DNA of 64,000 nt from Fischerella sp. CENA71 (GTDB lineage: Bacteria; Cyanobacteriota; Cyanobacteriia; Cyanobacteriales; Nostocaceae): positions 124,001 to 188,000 of the forward strand of contig JANBVI010000055.1 of NCBI GenBank assembly GCA_024239075.1, read 5' to 3'. Below, one piece after another: positions 37,113 to 46,521 of the stretch. Each line of letters opens with the position of its first letter. The first letter of the stretch is position 1. The position numbers and the translations under genes were made by a program. The notes beneath the pieces are model-generated. The model was not told the origin of the DNA and did no database searches. It was given only the letters and a program-made list of their open reading frames with translations.

Positions 37113-37164
37113 GTAGTAAGTGGCTCTAGCCTTGATGATGAGGACTAAAGTCCTCATTAAAAAC
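37113..37164. repeat. Dispersed palindromic repeat, family A, copy 3, interrupting the CRISPR array
   Basis: GTAGTAAGTGGCTCTAGCC, then AGGACTAAAGTCCTCATTA. The left end is family A and directly joins the eight-base stub of the eleventh CRISPR repeat. The right half keeps the GGACTAAAGTCC palindrome. Confidence 0.75.
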
Positions 37165-37205
37165 AGAAAAATAGAATTGTAATTAATACCTGCATAAGTT
37201 CTAAT

Positions 37206-38468
37206 TTAATTAGGAAATGAATGATTTTTCTTAAATTTGGTCATAGGTAATTCTACTAAGTAGTATGTAACAGTAGCTAGTATAACTGATAAAATCAGTG
37301 TTGCTGCTAGTCTATTATAAAAAGCTTCAATAGGAATATCTGAAGAGAATATTGCATAAATTCTAAGTAAAATTGGCATATGCCAAATGTAAACACCATA
37401 AGATAAATTTCCCAAGACTTCTAATATCCTGAGAGGATTTTTTAAAATAGCAGCAAAGGATAAGTTTTCATTTTTGGTATAGATATGATAATTATCTGAT
37501 TCAAAAGCGAAAATGAAAAAAGATGTAATAATTGCGGTTAATGGCTGAAAAATAAAGATAGTTGTGATTGTTCTCCAACCACCAGGACGATTAGGTAATC
37601 CCCATAATTCTTGATGATATAGGTGATGAGCAGTAAATAGATAAAGTAAAATCATCAAGAGCATAGCTGTATGTTTTTTATTAATAAATCTTTTAAAATT
37701 AATTTTGTTCTCTATTGTGAAAGATTTTGATTTGTAATATTTTATTAGTGGATTTACCAAAAATCCAGATAAAAAGACATCTAAATTATTAAATATGGGA
37801 GTATACCAATATTTAAATGCATATCCCATTTGATGATTAATGTGATGAGAAAAACTCAGCCAAAATAAAGTTTTAATAAAAAATGTTATTGATGTGATTA
37901 ATATTGCTGCTGTAATTAGCTGCTTTTGCTTGAAAATTATAAATTTGCTCAAATTATAAATAAAAGGAACAAATATATAAAATTGCACTTCTGTAGAAAG
38001 TGACCAAAAAACGTCATTGAATGCGATTGGCTGGGAAGAAACATAAGGATGATATGTGAAAGTGCAAACTCGTAGCAGATATCCCCAATTCTCGAATTTG
38101 AGAACATCAGGATAAACAAATATAGATAAAATCAAAACAGCAAAATAATAAAGAGGAAAAATTCGTAAAACACGATTACGCCAAAAGTTAATTACTCCTG
38201 TGACATCGCTGCTATAACGCTCAGTGTAAAAAGCTTTTCCCATCAAGTAGCCAGACAAACAAAAGAAAATCCAAACTGCGACTGCACCATGACTAAAGAT
38301 GAGCCAACTTAAATCGTAGTTTTGGTAAATCAGTGCATTTCTGGGTGGAGCGCAATGGATAATTACTACCATTAAACAGGCAAAGCCACGCAGAGCCAAC
38401 AGAACATCTAGACGATTGTTATTCTGAATAACTTTTGGCAGATGCAAGTAATTTATTGATTTTTCCAT
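37206..38468 (-). CDS. Acyltransferase 3 family membrane protein
   Basis: A 420-residue polytopic protein of the OafA/NodX/YrhL family, which O-acetylates exported sugars or lipids. Diagnostic residues: the N-terminal RLDVLLALRGFACLMVVIIHC, the FFCLSGYLMGKAFY motif, the R-rich segment NFWRNRVLRIFPLYY, WSLSTEVQFYIFVPF, and near the C-terminus LSYGVYIWHMPILL. About ten hydrophobic helices. ATG 38468 (MEKSINYLHL) is chosen over 38528. The gene is conspicuously AT-rich relative to pepP and lies directly beyond the CRISPR array, suggesting it came by horizontal transfer. The acyl acceptor is unknown. Confidence 0.9.
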   Translation of the reverse strand: MEKSINYLHLPKVIQNNNRLDVLLALRGFACLMVVIIHCAPPRNALIYQNYDLSWLIFSHGAVAVWIFFCLSGYLMGKAFYTERYSSDVTGVINFWRNRVLRIFPLYYFAVLILSIFVYPDVLKFENWGYLLRVCTFTYHPYVSSQPIAFNDVFWSLSTEVQFYIFVPFIYNLSKFIIFKQKQLITAAILITSITFFIKTLFWLSFSHHINHQMGYAFKYWYTPIFNNLDVFLSGFLVNPLIKYYKSKSFTIENKINFKRFINKKHTAMLLMILLYLFTAHHLYHQELWGLPNRPGGWRTITTIFIFQPLTAIITSFFIFAFESDNYHIYTKNENLSFAAILKNPLRILEVLGNLSYGVYIWHMPILLRIYAIFSSDIPIEAFYNRLAATLILSVILATVTYYLVELPMTKFKKNHSFPN

Positions 38469-38608
38469 GAATACTTTTAACTGTAGCGATCGCACATCAT
38501 ACATACAATCGCCCAAATAAATATACATTAATTGAAAAATATTTAAGTATATTTTTTATTTAGCATGTTGCCAATTTGGCAAAAAAATGGTCTTAAATTT
38601 GTCAGTGA

Positions 38609-38635
38609 GTAGGGACGCATAGCTGTGCGCCCCTA
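38609..38635. repeat. Dispersed palindromic repeat, family B, copy 2
   Basis: GTAGGGACGCATAGCTGTG, then CGCCCCTAC; a diverged family B palindrome upstream of pepP. Confidence 0.7.
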
Positions 38636-38733
38636 CAAAGGTTATTAGGGTATCAACCAAAGATACTAAGGTGCTTGTAGTTCACCAATGTAAATTTTAG
38701 ACAAAATTAGATTAAGTTCTTTATAGCGGAATC

Positions 38734-40041
38734 ATGCAGATAGAATATAAACAGCGTCGGGAAGCATTAATGTCCAAGATTGGTAATGGTACTGCAATCT
38801 TTCGTAGTGCGCCAACAGCAGTGATGCACAACGATGTCGAATATAACTTTCGTCAAGATAGCGATTTCTTTTATCTGACTGGATTTAACGAACCGCAAGC
38901 AGTAGCAATTCTGGCGCCACATCACCCAGAACATCAGTTTGTGTTGTTTGTGCAACCCAAGGATAGGGAACAGGAAGTTTGGAATGGTTATCGCTGTGGA
39001 GTAGAAGCAGCGAAGGAAGTATATGGCGCGGATGAAGCTTATCCAATTGCGGAAATAGATGAAAAACTACCGCAATATCTCGAAAAAGCCGATCGCATTT
39101 ATTATCGCTTAGGACGCGATCGCACTTTTAACGATAAAATCCTCAATCATTGGCAACGTTTAATGCGGACTTATCCCAAGCGGGGTACAGGGCCGATTGC
39201 GATAGAAGATACTAGTCCCATTCTCCATAGTATGCGTTTGGTTAAAAGCAAAGCAGAATTGGAGTTCATGCGTAAAGCTGCTGACATTGCAGTGGAAGCA
39301 CACAACCACGCTATGCAATTTACTGCACCAGGACTTTTTGAGTATGAAGTGCAAGCAGAAATAGAACATATCTTCCGTAAGCGGGGAGCATTGGGGCCTG
39401 CTTATCCTTCGATTGTTGCTTCTGGTGTCAATGCTTGTGTACTGCATTATGTAGAGAATAATCGACAGATGCAGGATAACGAATTACTGCTGATTGATGC
39501 TGGATGTGCTTATGAATACTACAACTCAGATATTACCCGGACATTTCCTGTCGGAAGTAAATTTACCCCAGAACAAAAAACCTTGTATGAGATTGTTTTA
39601 GCAGCACAAAAACAAGCGATCGCCCAAGTCCAACCAGGCAACCCTTATAATCTATTTCATGATACCGCTGTCCGTGTTCTCACAGAAGGTTTAGTCGAAA
39701 TCGGTATTCTTAAAGGCGAAATTGACAAATTAATAGAGGAAGAAAAATATAAGCCATTTTACATGCACCGTACTGGTCATTGGTTAGGCTTAGATGTGCA
39801 TGATGTCGGAGTTTACCAGCACGGCGACAACCCACAAATTCTGCAACCAGGACAAGTGGTGACGGTAGAACCAGGACTTTATATAGTACCAGATACTAAA
39901 CCAGCAGAAGATCAACCAGAAATAGATCAACGTTGGGTTGGTATTGGTATTCGGATTGAAGACGATGTCTTGGTAACTCCCACGGGAAATGAAGTATTAA
40001 CTGCTGGTGTACCCAAAGAAGTAAAAGACTTAGAAAAATAG
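38734..40041 (+). CDS. pepP: Xaa-Pro aminopeptidase (peptidase M24, PepP)
   Basis: A cytoplasmic dinuclear metallo-aminopeptidase that removes N-terminal residues before proline. 435 residues: an N-terminal AMP_N domain (RREALMSKIGNGTAIFRSAP, NVEYNFRQDSDFFYLTGFNEP) and a C-terminal pita-bread domain with metal ligands in LLLIDAGCAYEYYNSDITRTFP (two Asp), HRTGHWLGLDVHDVG (His), VTVEPGLYI (Glu) and IRIEDDVLVT (Glu). Monocistronic, with an inverted repeat and T-run about 200 bases downstream. Confidence 0.96.
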   Translation: MQIEYKQRREALMSKIGNGTAIFRSAPTAVMHNDVEYNFRQDSDFFYLTGFNEPQAVAILAPHHPEHQFVLFVQPKDREQEVWNGYRCGVEAAKEVYGADEAYPIAEIDEKLPQYLEKADRIYYRLGRDRTFNDKILNHWQRLMRTYPKRGTGPIAIEDTSPILHSMRLVKSKAELEFMRKAADIAVEAHNHAMQFTAPGLFEYEVQAEIEHIFRKRGALGPAYPSIVASGVNACVLHYVENNRQMQDNELLLIDAGCAYEYYNSDITRTFPVGSKFTPEQKTLYEIVLAAQKQAIAQVQPGNPYNLFHDTAVRVLTEGLVEIGILKGEIDKLIEEEKYKPFYMHRTGHWLGLDVHDVGVYQHGDNPQILQPGQVVTVEPGLYIVPDTKPAEDQPEIDQRWVGIGIRIEDDVLVTPTGNEVLTAGVPKEVKDLEK

Positions 40042-40070
40042 GGTGTTGCTGAACGCGGTATGAATCCAAA

Positions 40071-40100
40071 TGTAGAGACGCGATATATCGCGTCTCTACA
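40071..40100. repeat. Dispersed palindromic repeat, family B, copy 3 (perfect)
   Basis: A 30-base perfect palindrome: TGTAGAGACGCGATA followed by its exact complement. Best-preserved member of family B. Confidence 0.9.
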
Positions 40101-40112
40101 AAATTTAAGTAG

Positions 40113-40235
40113 TTACTCAAAATTAATTACATAGTTTTGTCCAAATTCTCTGAGTATTTTTTCCAGAGATTCAACAAACGTTTGCCAGCTAGAATAAGCA
40201 TCGAGCTCAATCCATTGATATTTAATCAGGCAATA
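40113..40235 (-). pseudogene. IS630-type transposase remnant (C-terminal end)
   Basis: On the minus strand about 40 codons read KYQWIELDAYSSWQTFVESL, then EKILREFGQNYVINFE and stop at 40113. This closely follows the usual C-terminal tail of IS630-family transposases (aromatic-x-W, then a helix ending in LREFGxxYxINF). Upstream the frame meets a stop almost at once, and nothing else of the transposase is recognisable. It is a decayed fragment. Confidence 0.6.
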
Positions 40236-40243
40236 TTGTCATT

Positions 40244-40280
40244 AGATAGGTCTTATTGACACTCATGAGACCTATCTTTT
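40244..40280 (+). terminator. Hairpin with T-run downstream of pepP
   Basis: AGATAGGTCT (40244-40253) and AGACCTATCT (40268-40277) form a perfect 10-base-pair stem with a 14-base loop, followed by TTTTCTT. It may terminate pepP, or be the relic of an insertion-element end. Confidence 0.55.
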
Positions 40281-40324
40281 CTTACCATAAATTGCTACAT
40301 ACTTTATCTCATGAGCTTTTCAGG

Positions 40325-43300
40325 CTATTTTGTCGCCCCGTCAGGGTAAACAGAGGAAACATCAATAGTTTTGAGTAGTTCACCGTCTAGGTTCCAAAGT
40401 TGAATCGTTCCATCCCGACTGGAAGTAGCTATCACCTCACCATCAGGACTAAAGCTCACGTTAAAAACTTGGTCAGAGTGTCCGTCCAAAGACTTAATTT
40501 GTTTACCTTTAAGATTCCAAAGTTTAGCTTTTTTATCTTTGCTGGCTGTGGCAATCATGTTACCATCTGGACTAAAACTAATGTCGTAAATTCTATCTTC
40601 ATGTGCTTGGAAAGCATTAATTTCTTTACCTTCTCGACTCCAAAGCTTTACTTCTCCCGTCCAATCTGCTGTAGCAAATATCTTTCCGTTGGGACTAAAA
40701 CTTATACTATCAACTTGGTTATCTTGAGAATTTTTAAACCCCGTCAGCGTCTTGATCTCTTTACCGTCTCGGCTCCATAATTTCACAGTTTTGTCTTTGC
40801 TTGTAGTAGCAATTATTTCACCATCTGGGCTAAACGTTACACTTGTTACCGTGTCTTTATGCCCTTGCAGGGTATTAATTACTTGACCATTACGATTCCA
40901 TAGTTTAACAGTTCCATCTTGGCTGGCTGTAGCAATAGTTTTACCATCCGGGCTAAAGGCTACTCCCCAAACGTTATCTTTATGCCCATTCAGCCTCTGT
41001 AGTTCTTGACGGTTGAAGGTCCAAAATTTAGCAGTTTTATCGAATCCAGCGCTAGCAATGGTTTTACCATCTGGGCTGAAAACAACTTGATTCACTTGTC
41101 CATTGTGTCCTGTCAGAGATGGTTTAAGTTCTTCAGCATTGAGGTTCCAAAGTCTAACTGTCTTATCAAAACCAGCACTGACAATAGTTTGACCATCTGG
41201 GCTAAAATTAACACTACTGACCTCATCAGTGTGTCCTTTGAGGGTTTTTAGTTCCTTGCCCTCTAAACTCCAAAGCTTGATAGTTTGATCGCGGCTACCT
41301 GTAACCAGCATCTTACCATCTGGACTAAAGCTGACGCTGTTAACTGCATCTTGATGGCCTCTTAATATTTTCTCCTGTCTATCTTTGAGGCTCCAGAGTC
41401 TGACTGTTTTATCCCAACTTGATGCTGCAATAGTCCTTGCATCTGAACTAAAAATGACAGTGTTTAGTCCACCATCGCTCTTATCAGCAGGTGCTGGAAC
41501 CTTAAATGGTGGTTGAAGCAGCTTACCGTCTCGGTTCCAAAGCCTAACCGTACCATCTTTACTGGCAGAAGCAATCATTTTACCATCTGGACTGAAGCTG
41601 ACACTATAAACCCAGCCTTTATGTCCTTCTATGGTTTTTAGTTCTTGCCCCTGAAGATTCCAGAGTTTGATAGTTTTATCAAAGCTTGCAGTGGCAATTG
41701 TTTGGCTATCTGGACTAAAGCTGACGCTAGCTACAAGACCTCTATGTCCTTCCAGGGTTTTTAGTTCTCTCCCCTCACGACTCCAGATTTTGACAGTTTT
41801 ATCAGCACTAGCAGTAGCAATTAACTGATTATCTGGGCTAAAGCTCACACTCCAAACTTCATCTTGATGTCCATCTAGACGATTTTGCTCTCTAACTTGA
41901 AATAATGCCCATTGCAGAGCTTTCTGTGCTTGTTTCCATGTTTTATCGTTAGGCTCTACCTGAATTTGCTTTGTTAGAATTGGTTCCGCTGCCCTCATTG
42001 CTGAAAGTAAGGCATCAAAGGGCTGACCAGAATTTCTCAGTACATTAGACGATTGACTCAGAGCATTAACTTGGTCTTCTAAAGCGACAACTGCTGCTTG
42101 TCTAGATAACCAAGCTATACCAGCAGCCGCTGAAATAATCGTAAAAATAGTGCTAAGTGTAAAGATGGTAATGTTTCTACGCCGATGCCGGAGTGTAATA
42201 CTTTGCTTAATAAATTCCTGTTCTTCTCTACTCAATTCCAGGCATCTGTCTCGTAGCCAGTTTTCTGCTTCGATTAAAAATTTTCCTCGTAGTAAACCTG
42301 CATCATCCCTATTATTTTTTTTCCATTCGATGATCGACGATCGCAGCTTTTCTTGCCAGGTACGAAACTCTCGATCAAGATCCAGCCAAATTCTTAAGCG
42401 TGACCATTTCTCAATCAGTGCTTCATGCACAATCTCCACAATTTCTTCTTCGATTAATTTCTCGTTTGTGTCAAAAACTAAGTGATTATTAGTTGTGACA
42501 AGCCGAACATTGGCTAAATGTTGAATTAAATCCCAATTTTCTTCACCTAACTGCCTACGATTTGCTATTCGTCTAGTATCTGGGGTTCCTTCTCTTGGGT
42601 GTCCTGGACGTACAAGTTGAACAAAGATGCGTCTGACTCGTTCTTTTTGTTCTTCATTGAGTTGCTCGAATACCTGATCTGCATAGTGAGCGATCGCTTC
42701 TTTGATTCCTCCCAACTCTTTGTATGCGTTGTGTGTTAACTGAGCATCTCGTTGTTTTTCCCATAGCTGCGTGAGAGTAAACTCCACCAAAGGCAAATAT
42801 CCTGGTTCCATCGCCTTGCCATTTGGCATAATCTCTTCTAACATCAACTCTGTCAAGCTGGGTTCAATTCCTACACCAAATAATTTGGCGGGTTGAGTAA
42901 TCGCCTGCTCCAACTCTAAAGGATTCATTGGGCCAAGCATTTGATCGGCAACAGGGATAACATCAGCAAAAGAGCGATCGCTGAGGGCATAACCAAGAAA
43001 GTCAGCTCGCAAAGTCAGCACCAAAGTCAGATGTAAATGGTAGCGATTAACAGTTTTAACTACTGCTAATAGTCGCTCTAAAAAGCTCTGACACTCCTGC
43101 TTGGAGCAAAGCGTATAAAGTTCCTCAAATTGATCGATCACCATTAATAAGCGAGTGCCTGGATTTTTCCAAATAATCCTTTCAATCGCATCTCGCAAGG
43201 CTTCTGGCTCTTGTTGCAAGTCAATTGCTAGCTTGCGAGTCTCCCTGAGTCGATCATTTTCACTTTCTAGATGTGGTTCTAAACACCGCATTAGTTCAAA

Positions 43301-44638
43301 TGCTAGAGCATGAAAGGGGCGATCGCCAGGACGAAAATCAAGAGTCTGCCAATTTCCTTGGGAACACAACCGAGGAATTAAACCAGCAAATACAGCTGAG
43401 GATTTACCGCTTCCCGATGGCCCTATCACTGTCACTAGACGTTCTCTTCGGACAGCATCCTCTAGCTGTTCGGTAAATTTTTCTCTGCCAAAGAAGAATG
43501 GTGCATCTTCTACTTGAAAGGCAAATAAACCACGATAAGGGCAAGTAGTTGTGGGACGACGCCCTAGTTCTTCCCAAATGGGTGGTGGAGTTGCTGCACT
43601 CTGATAAATTACAGGCAATAGACTAGCACCCGGATATTGGCGATCCAGTCCATCACTATGTAATCTTTCACGCGCTTCTCTGACTGCCAAAGATAAATTT
43701 TGTCCGCTGACAAATGCTTGCAAAAAGTACTTGAGGAATACTTGTGCGACTGCATCGGGAACCGGCTCGCGCATCACGATAACTTGAGGAATTTGTAATT
43801 CCTCTAATTCCCATGCCAATCCTAAGCCATCACAAGAGTTGAAAATTGCTAATTGTAATCCTTTGGCGATCGCTTTCTTGAGTCCATATTTTAAATCCGA
43901 AATTTGTAGGCAATCTTTGGGATTGATGTGAATTAGCCCTGTTTCCGCTTCAGTTTGACTATGGCCAGCAAAAAACAAAATATCCCAAGTTTGCTCCCAT
44001 AGCTGTTCGTTAATCTGCTGCTGTTCTGGTTCCGTTAAAAAAGTAACTTGTGCATCAGCATTTTTCTCTAGTTGTTGGAGAAACTCCCGATCTTTATCAA
44101 CATTAATACCGGAACTATCGCCAAGTATTGCTAGAATTTTGACTTTGTTTTTGAGTGTTGGTACTTTAACTTTAGCTTTGATTTCATATGCAGGCGCACC
44201 GAGTAAGACTTCGGCTTTCTCGAAGCGCTGGATTAAATCCCATTGCTGCCAAGGAAATCGCTGAATTTGACGACAATCTGTGCGAATAATTAGCTGAGTG
44301 TAGTCTTGGGAAGTTAGCTGTTCGAGCAATTTGTCTCGAACTGGGAGAAATTTCTCTGATCGCAGCCAAGTATTCAAGCGATCGCCTACCTTTCGAAAAG
44401 ATTCACTGCACTCGCTGCGAATTTCTTCAGAATTTGGTATGTTTATACCCCGAATCCGCAGATGTTGATTTAAACTGCGATATTTTTTTGCCCAGCGATC
44501 ATAATCTTGGACAATCTCTTGAATTCCAGGTAAACGCCCTGTAATTTCTCCTTGAGATTTACTTCCTTCACCAAATATCAAAGTACATTGAAATTCATTG
44601 GCATCACGATTGAACTTGAGAACTATTGACTTAGCCAT
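40325..44638 (-). CDS. CHAT protease - AAA/STAND NTPase - WD40 protein
   Basis: A 1437-residue multidomain protein. A unique N-terminal region is followed by a CHAT caspase-like domain (about 165-345) with the dyad His226 (FFAGHSQTEAETG) and Cys269 (FNSCDGLG). Next is an NTPase with Walker A GPSGSGKS (406-413) and Walker B LLMVIDQFEELYTL, then helical arms. A transmembrane helix (ITIFTLSTIFTIISAAAGIAW, about 845) is followed by twelve WD40 repeats to the end, the fourth diverged. This is the architecture of a STAND switch: WD40 sensor, NTPase oligomeriser, CHAT effector. It is the last gene of an operon with the DUF1822 gene (18-base gap) and a sigma-like gene. Confidence 0.93.
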   Translation of the reverse strand: MAKSIVLKFNRDANEFQCTLIFGEGSKSQGEITGRLPGIQEIVQDYDRWAKKYRSLNQHLRIRGINIPNSEEIRSECSESFRKVGDRLNTWLRSEKFLPVRDKLLEQLTSQDYTQLIIRTDCRQIQRFPWQQWDLIQRFEKAEVLLGAPAYEIKAKVKVPTLKNKVKILAILGDSSGINVDKDREFLQQLEKNADAQVTFLTEPEQQQINEQLWEQTWDILFFAGHSQTEAETGLIHINPKDCLQISDLKYGLKKAIAKGLQLAIFNSCDGLGLAWELEELQIPQVIVMREPVPDAVAQVFLKYFLQAFVSGQNLSLAVREARERLHSDGLDRQYPGASLLPVIYQSAATPPPIWEELGRRPTTTCPYRGLFAFQVEDAPFFFGREKFTEQLEDAVRRERLVTVIGPSGSGKSSAVFAGLIPRLCSQGNWQTLDFRPGDRPFHALAFELMRCLEPHLESENDRLRETRKLAIDLQQEPEALRDAIERIIWKNPGTRLLMVIDQFEELYTLCSKQECQSFLERLLAVVKTVNRYHLHLTLVLTLRADFLGYALSDRSFADVIPVADQMLGPMNPLELEQAITQPAKLFGVGIEPSLTELMLEEIMPNGKAMEPGYLPLVEFTLTQLWEKQRDAQLTHNAYKELGGIKEAIAHYADQVFEQLNEEQKERVRRIFVQLVRPGHPREGTPDTRRIANRRQLGEENWDLIQHLANVRLVTTNNHLVFDTNEKLIEEEIVEIVHEALIEKWSRLRIWLDLDREFRTWQEKLRSSIIEWKKNNRDDAGLLRGKFLIEAENWLRDRCLELSREEQEFIKQSITLRHRRRNITIFTLSTIFTIISAAAGIAWLSRQAAVVALEDQVNALSQSSNVLRNSGQPFDALLSAMRAAEPILTKQIQVEPNDKTWKQAQKALQWALFQVREQNRLDGHQDEVWSVSFSPDNQLIATASADKTVKIWSREGRELKTLEGHRGLVASVSFSPDSQTIATASFDKTIKLWNLQGQELKTIEGHKGWVYSVSFSPDGKMIASASKDGTVRLWNRDGKLLQPPFKVPAPADKSDGGLNTVIFSSDARTIAASSWDKTVRLWSLKDRQEKILRGHQDAVNSVSFSPDGKMLVTGSRDQTIKLWSLEGKELKTLKGHTDEVSSVNFSPDGQTIVSAGFDKTVRLWNLNAEELKPSLTGHNGQVNQVVFSPDGKTIASAGFDKTAKFWTFNRQELQRLNGHKDNVWGVAFSPDGKTIATASQDGTVKLWNRNGQVINTLQGHKDTVTSVTFSPDGEIIATTSKDKTVKLWSRDGKEIKTLTGFKNSQDNQVDSISFSPNGKIFATADWTGEVKLWSREGKEINAFQAHEDRIYDISFSPDGNMIATASKDKKAKLWNLKGKQIKSLDGHSDQVFNVSFSPDGEVIATSSRDGTIQLWNLDGELLKTIDVSSVYPDGATK

Positions 44639-44656
44639 GATCAGATTTCTATATTT

Positions 44657-45580
44657 TTAAACCACAAATTCTCTGTGTACAGAGGCTTCTTTCCAATTGA
44701 CACTCATACGGAAATGCTCTCCTTTTGAGGCTTTAAAAGCCAGCTGAATACAGTAGTCCCCCTCGTTGGATTCAGCATCTAATCTATTTGCCAATTCATC
44801 TTGAATCTGGAGTTGCACACCTGATGATAAACTTAGTTGTCCCACAGGATAAACTCTGACTCGCACGTCAATTTCTGATTCACTATCAGCAGATACAGAT
44901 ACCACGAGTACAAATGTTTGTTCTTGTAATTGTGTTTTCAGAGTCAGTCTTTGGCCTCTAGTAACTCTTGGTTGTGATTTTGTTTCAATAGCTGATCTAA
45001 AAGCAAAGGATATTTGGGGTTGTTCTGGTTGAAATAAATCTTCAATTCTTTGCCAAGTTTGTTCGACTTTTCCTGTTAACCATTGCCAAAGATTAACTTC
45101 TAGTATCTTCAGATGATCTAGATAGGGAATAAACTCCTCTAGCGATCGCAATTGCTCAAGAGGAATATCAGCAATCGCTGTTGGTACAAATCCTAAAATG
45201 TCTGCTTGCTTGAGCGTTTTATCTAATCGCACAGCCACATAGCCGACACGATCATTTTGGACTTCTGATGGTATCTTACATACTTGCTCATCTGGCAGCA
45301 CCAGGCGACACTCTAGTTTACCTACTTGTTCCACTAGTAAATCTGCAACATCCCAAAATTTGAGAAGCGCTGGATTACGGCTATCGCTATTTTCCCAATC
45401 AGTTTTGTATCCCAAACAAAGAAGATAGCGATTAACTGCATACACTGCCAATATATTTAAATATACTTGTTTAGCTTTTTGGGAATTTGTCTGTTGTTGC
45501 CAGTATCGTTCAGCAATTTCATGGGCTTCAAACGATAAAGGTATTGTAATAGTAGTAAATTGATTGCCTATTGGGTTCAT
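44657..45580 (-). CDS. DUF1822 family protein
   Basis: A 307-residue protein with the family start FTTITIPLSFEAHEIAERYWQ and the block YLNILAVYAVNRYLLCLGY. A long C-terminal beta-rich region (LVVSVSADSESEIDVRVRVYP, LSSGVQLQIQDELANRLDA) follows. Function unknown. DUF1822 genes recur in cyanobacteria beside sigma-like and CHAT or TPR genes, so it is probably a partner of the neighbouring CHAT protein. Ribosome binding site AGAAGG before the ATG at 45580. It lies 26 bases after the sigma-like gene and 18 before the CHAT gene. Confidence 0.85.
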   Translation of the reverse strand: MNPIGNQFTTITIPLSFEAHEIAERYWQQQTNSQKAKQVYLNILAVYAVNRYLLCLGYKTDWENSDSRNPALLKFWDVADLLVEQVGKLECRLVLPDEQVCKIPSEVQNDRVGYVAVRLDKTLKQADILGFVPTAIADIPLEQLRSLEEFIPYLDHLKILEVNLWQWLTGKVEQTWQRIEDLFQPEQPQISFAFRSAIETKSQPRVTRGQRLTLKTQLQEQTFVLVVSVSADSESEIDVRVRVYPVGQLSLSSGVQLQIQDELANRLDAESNEGDYCIQLAFKASKGEHFRMSVNWKEASVHREFVV

Positions 45581-45606
45581 GGTAAATTACCTTCTATATT
45601 TTTGAA

Positions 45607-46260
45607 CTACTCACATATATATTTCTGAAAATAATGTCTCCATTTACGAAATTGTCTATCTTTAAAACTATGGAGTGTACTTTCTGAAATCTTCAGTATT
45701 CTAGAAACTTCTCTCCAAGAAGGATGATCTAGAAAGGTTAGAAGGATAATTTGAAATGTTACCTCTGGGCGAGCTTGAATATGTTCATTCAAAAGATGTT
45801 CTGGATCTTCTTCAACAAACTGACGCATGGAATAGTTATCCGAGGAGTTTGTTTGTATCTGTGAATCCGGGAAATCTCTTTCTAGTTCGTCTAGCGATCG
45901 CACCTTAACTGGCTGTTGATTACTTGTGCGGCTTGGCAGATATCTCATTCCTCCATTGTTGTATTTCTGCAACACATCTAGAAATCGACGGTTGAGTAGA
46001 AAATTAACCCATGCCATCACTTGATGTTGAGGATTATAGTTATCGATTCTCTGGCAAATCTCCATGATCACTTCTTGGAGAGCTTCATTACGTATATCCT
46101 GATAAATCCCTGGAGGACAAAGTTCTCTGTGCGGATATCCCAAACTTGGGGATTTCAATACCATCCCCATTAACTTATTCAGTGCTATTTGTCGTTGGAC
46201 ACTTTCAGATGAATGCTGTTGAGCTTTCAAAACCAACTGCTTAAGTAATTCATCCTCCAT
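45607..46260 (-). CDS. Divergent sigma-70-like factor heading the CHAT operon
   Basis: A 217-residue protein with the shape of a small sigma factor: a region-2-like segment (NEALQEVIMEICQRIDNYNPQ, VMAWVNFLLNRRFLDVLQKYN), a linker, and a region-4 helix-turn-helix (FLDHPSWREVSRILKISESTLHSFKDRQFRKWRHYF). Conservation to true sigma-70 is weak, so DNA targets are unknown. ATG 46260 (MEDELLKQ) has an AGGAA ribosome binding site seven bases away; an upstream ATG at 46290 does not. First gene of a three-gene operon with DUF1822 and CHAT-NTPase-WD40. Confidence 0.78.
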   Translation of the reverse strand: MEDELLKQLVLKAQQHSSESVQRQIALNKLMGMVLKSPSLGYPHRELCPPGIYQDIRNEALQEVIMEICQRIDNYNPQHQVMAWVNFLLNRRFLDVLQKYNNGGMRYLPSRTSNQQPVKVRSLDELERDFPDSQIQTNSSDNYSMRQFVEEDPEHLLNEHIQARPEVTFQIILLTFLDHPSWREVSRILKISESTLHSFKDRQFRKWRHYFQKYICE

Positions 46261-46521
46261 ATTGGTTCCTTGACACTCCCTTGTTTTCATAGATAATTCT
46301 GTTGATCCTTGGGAGTTTTTATAATCTCTTATGCAAAATTTACAATTAAAACATCGATTATTACAAATAATTTACATTTGCCCAGATTACCTATGTTAAG
46401 CACCAGCATCCAAACTTATTCACAAAATTTTGCCCTAAATCTCGTAAAAAAAATCACTTGATGACGAAACAAAAGTAATAGACAGCTCTACTCCCTTACT
46501 TTTCATTCCAAAGGAAAGTCA

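Noticed and set aside
40400-41251. Open frames opposite the WD40 repeats
   Set aside because: Shadow frames of the repeated WD40 coding sequence.
46270-46296. TTGACA with ATAATT 17 bases downstream, on the plus strand toward the NYN gene
   Set aside because: It overlaps the sigma-like gene start region and lies over 220 bases from the NYN ATG; too weak to list as a promoter.
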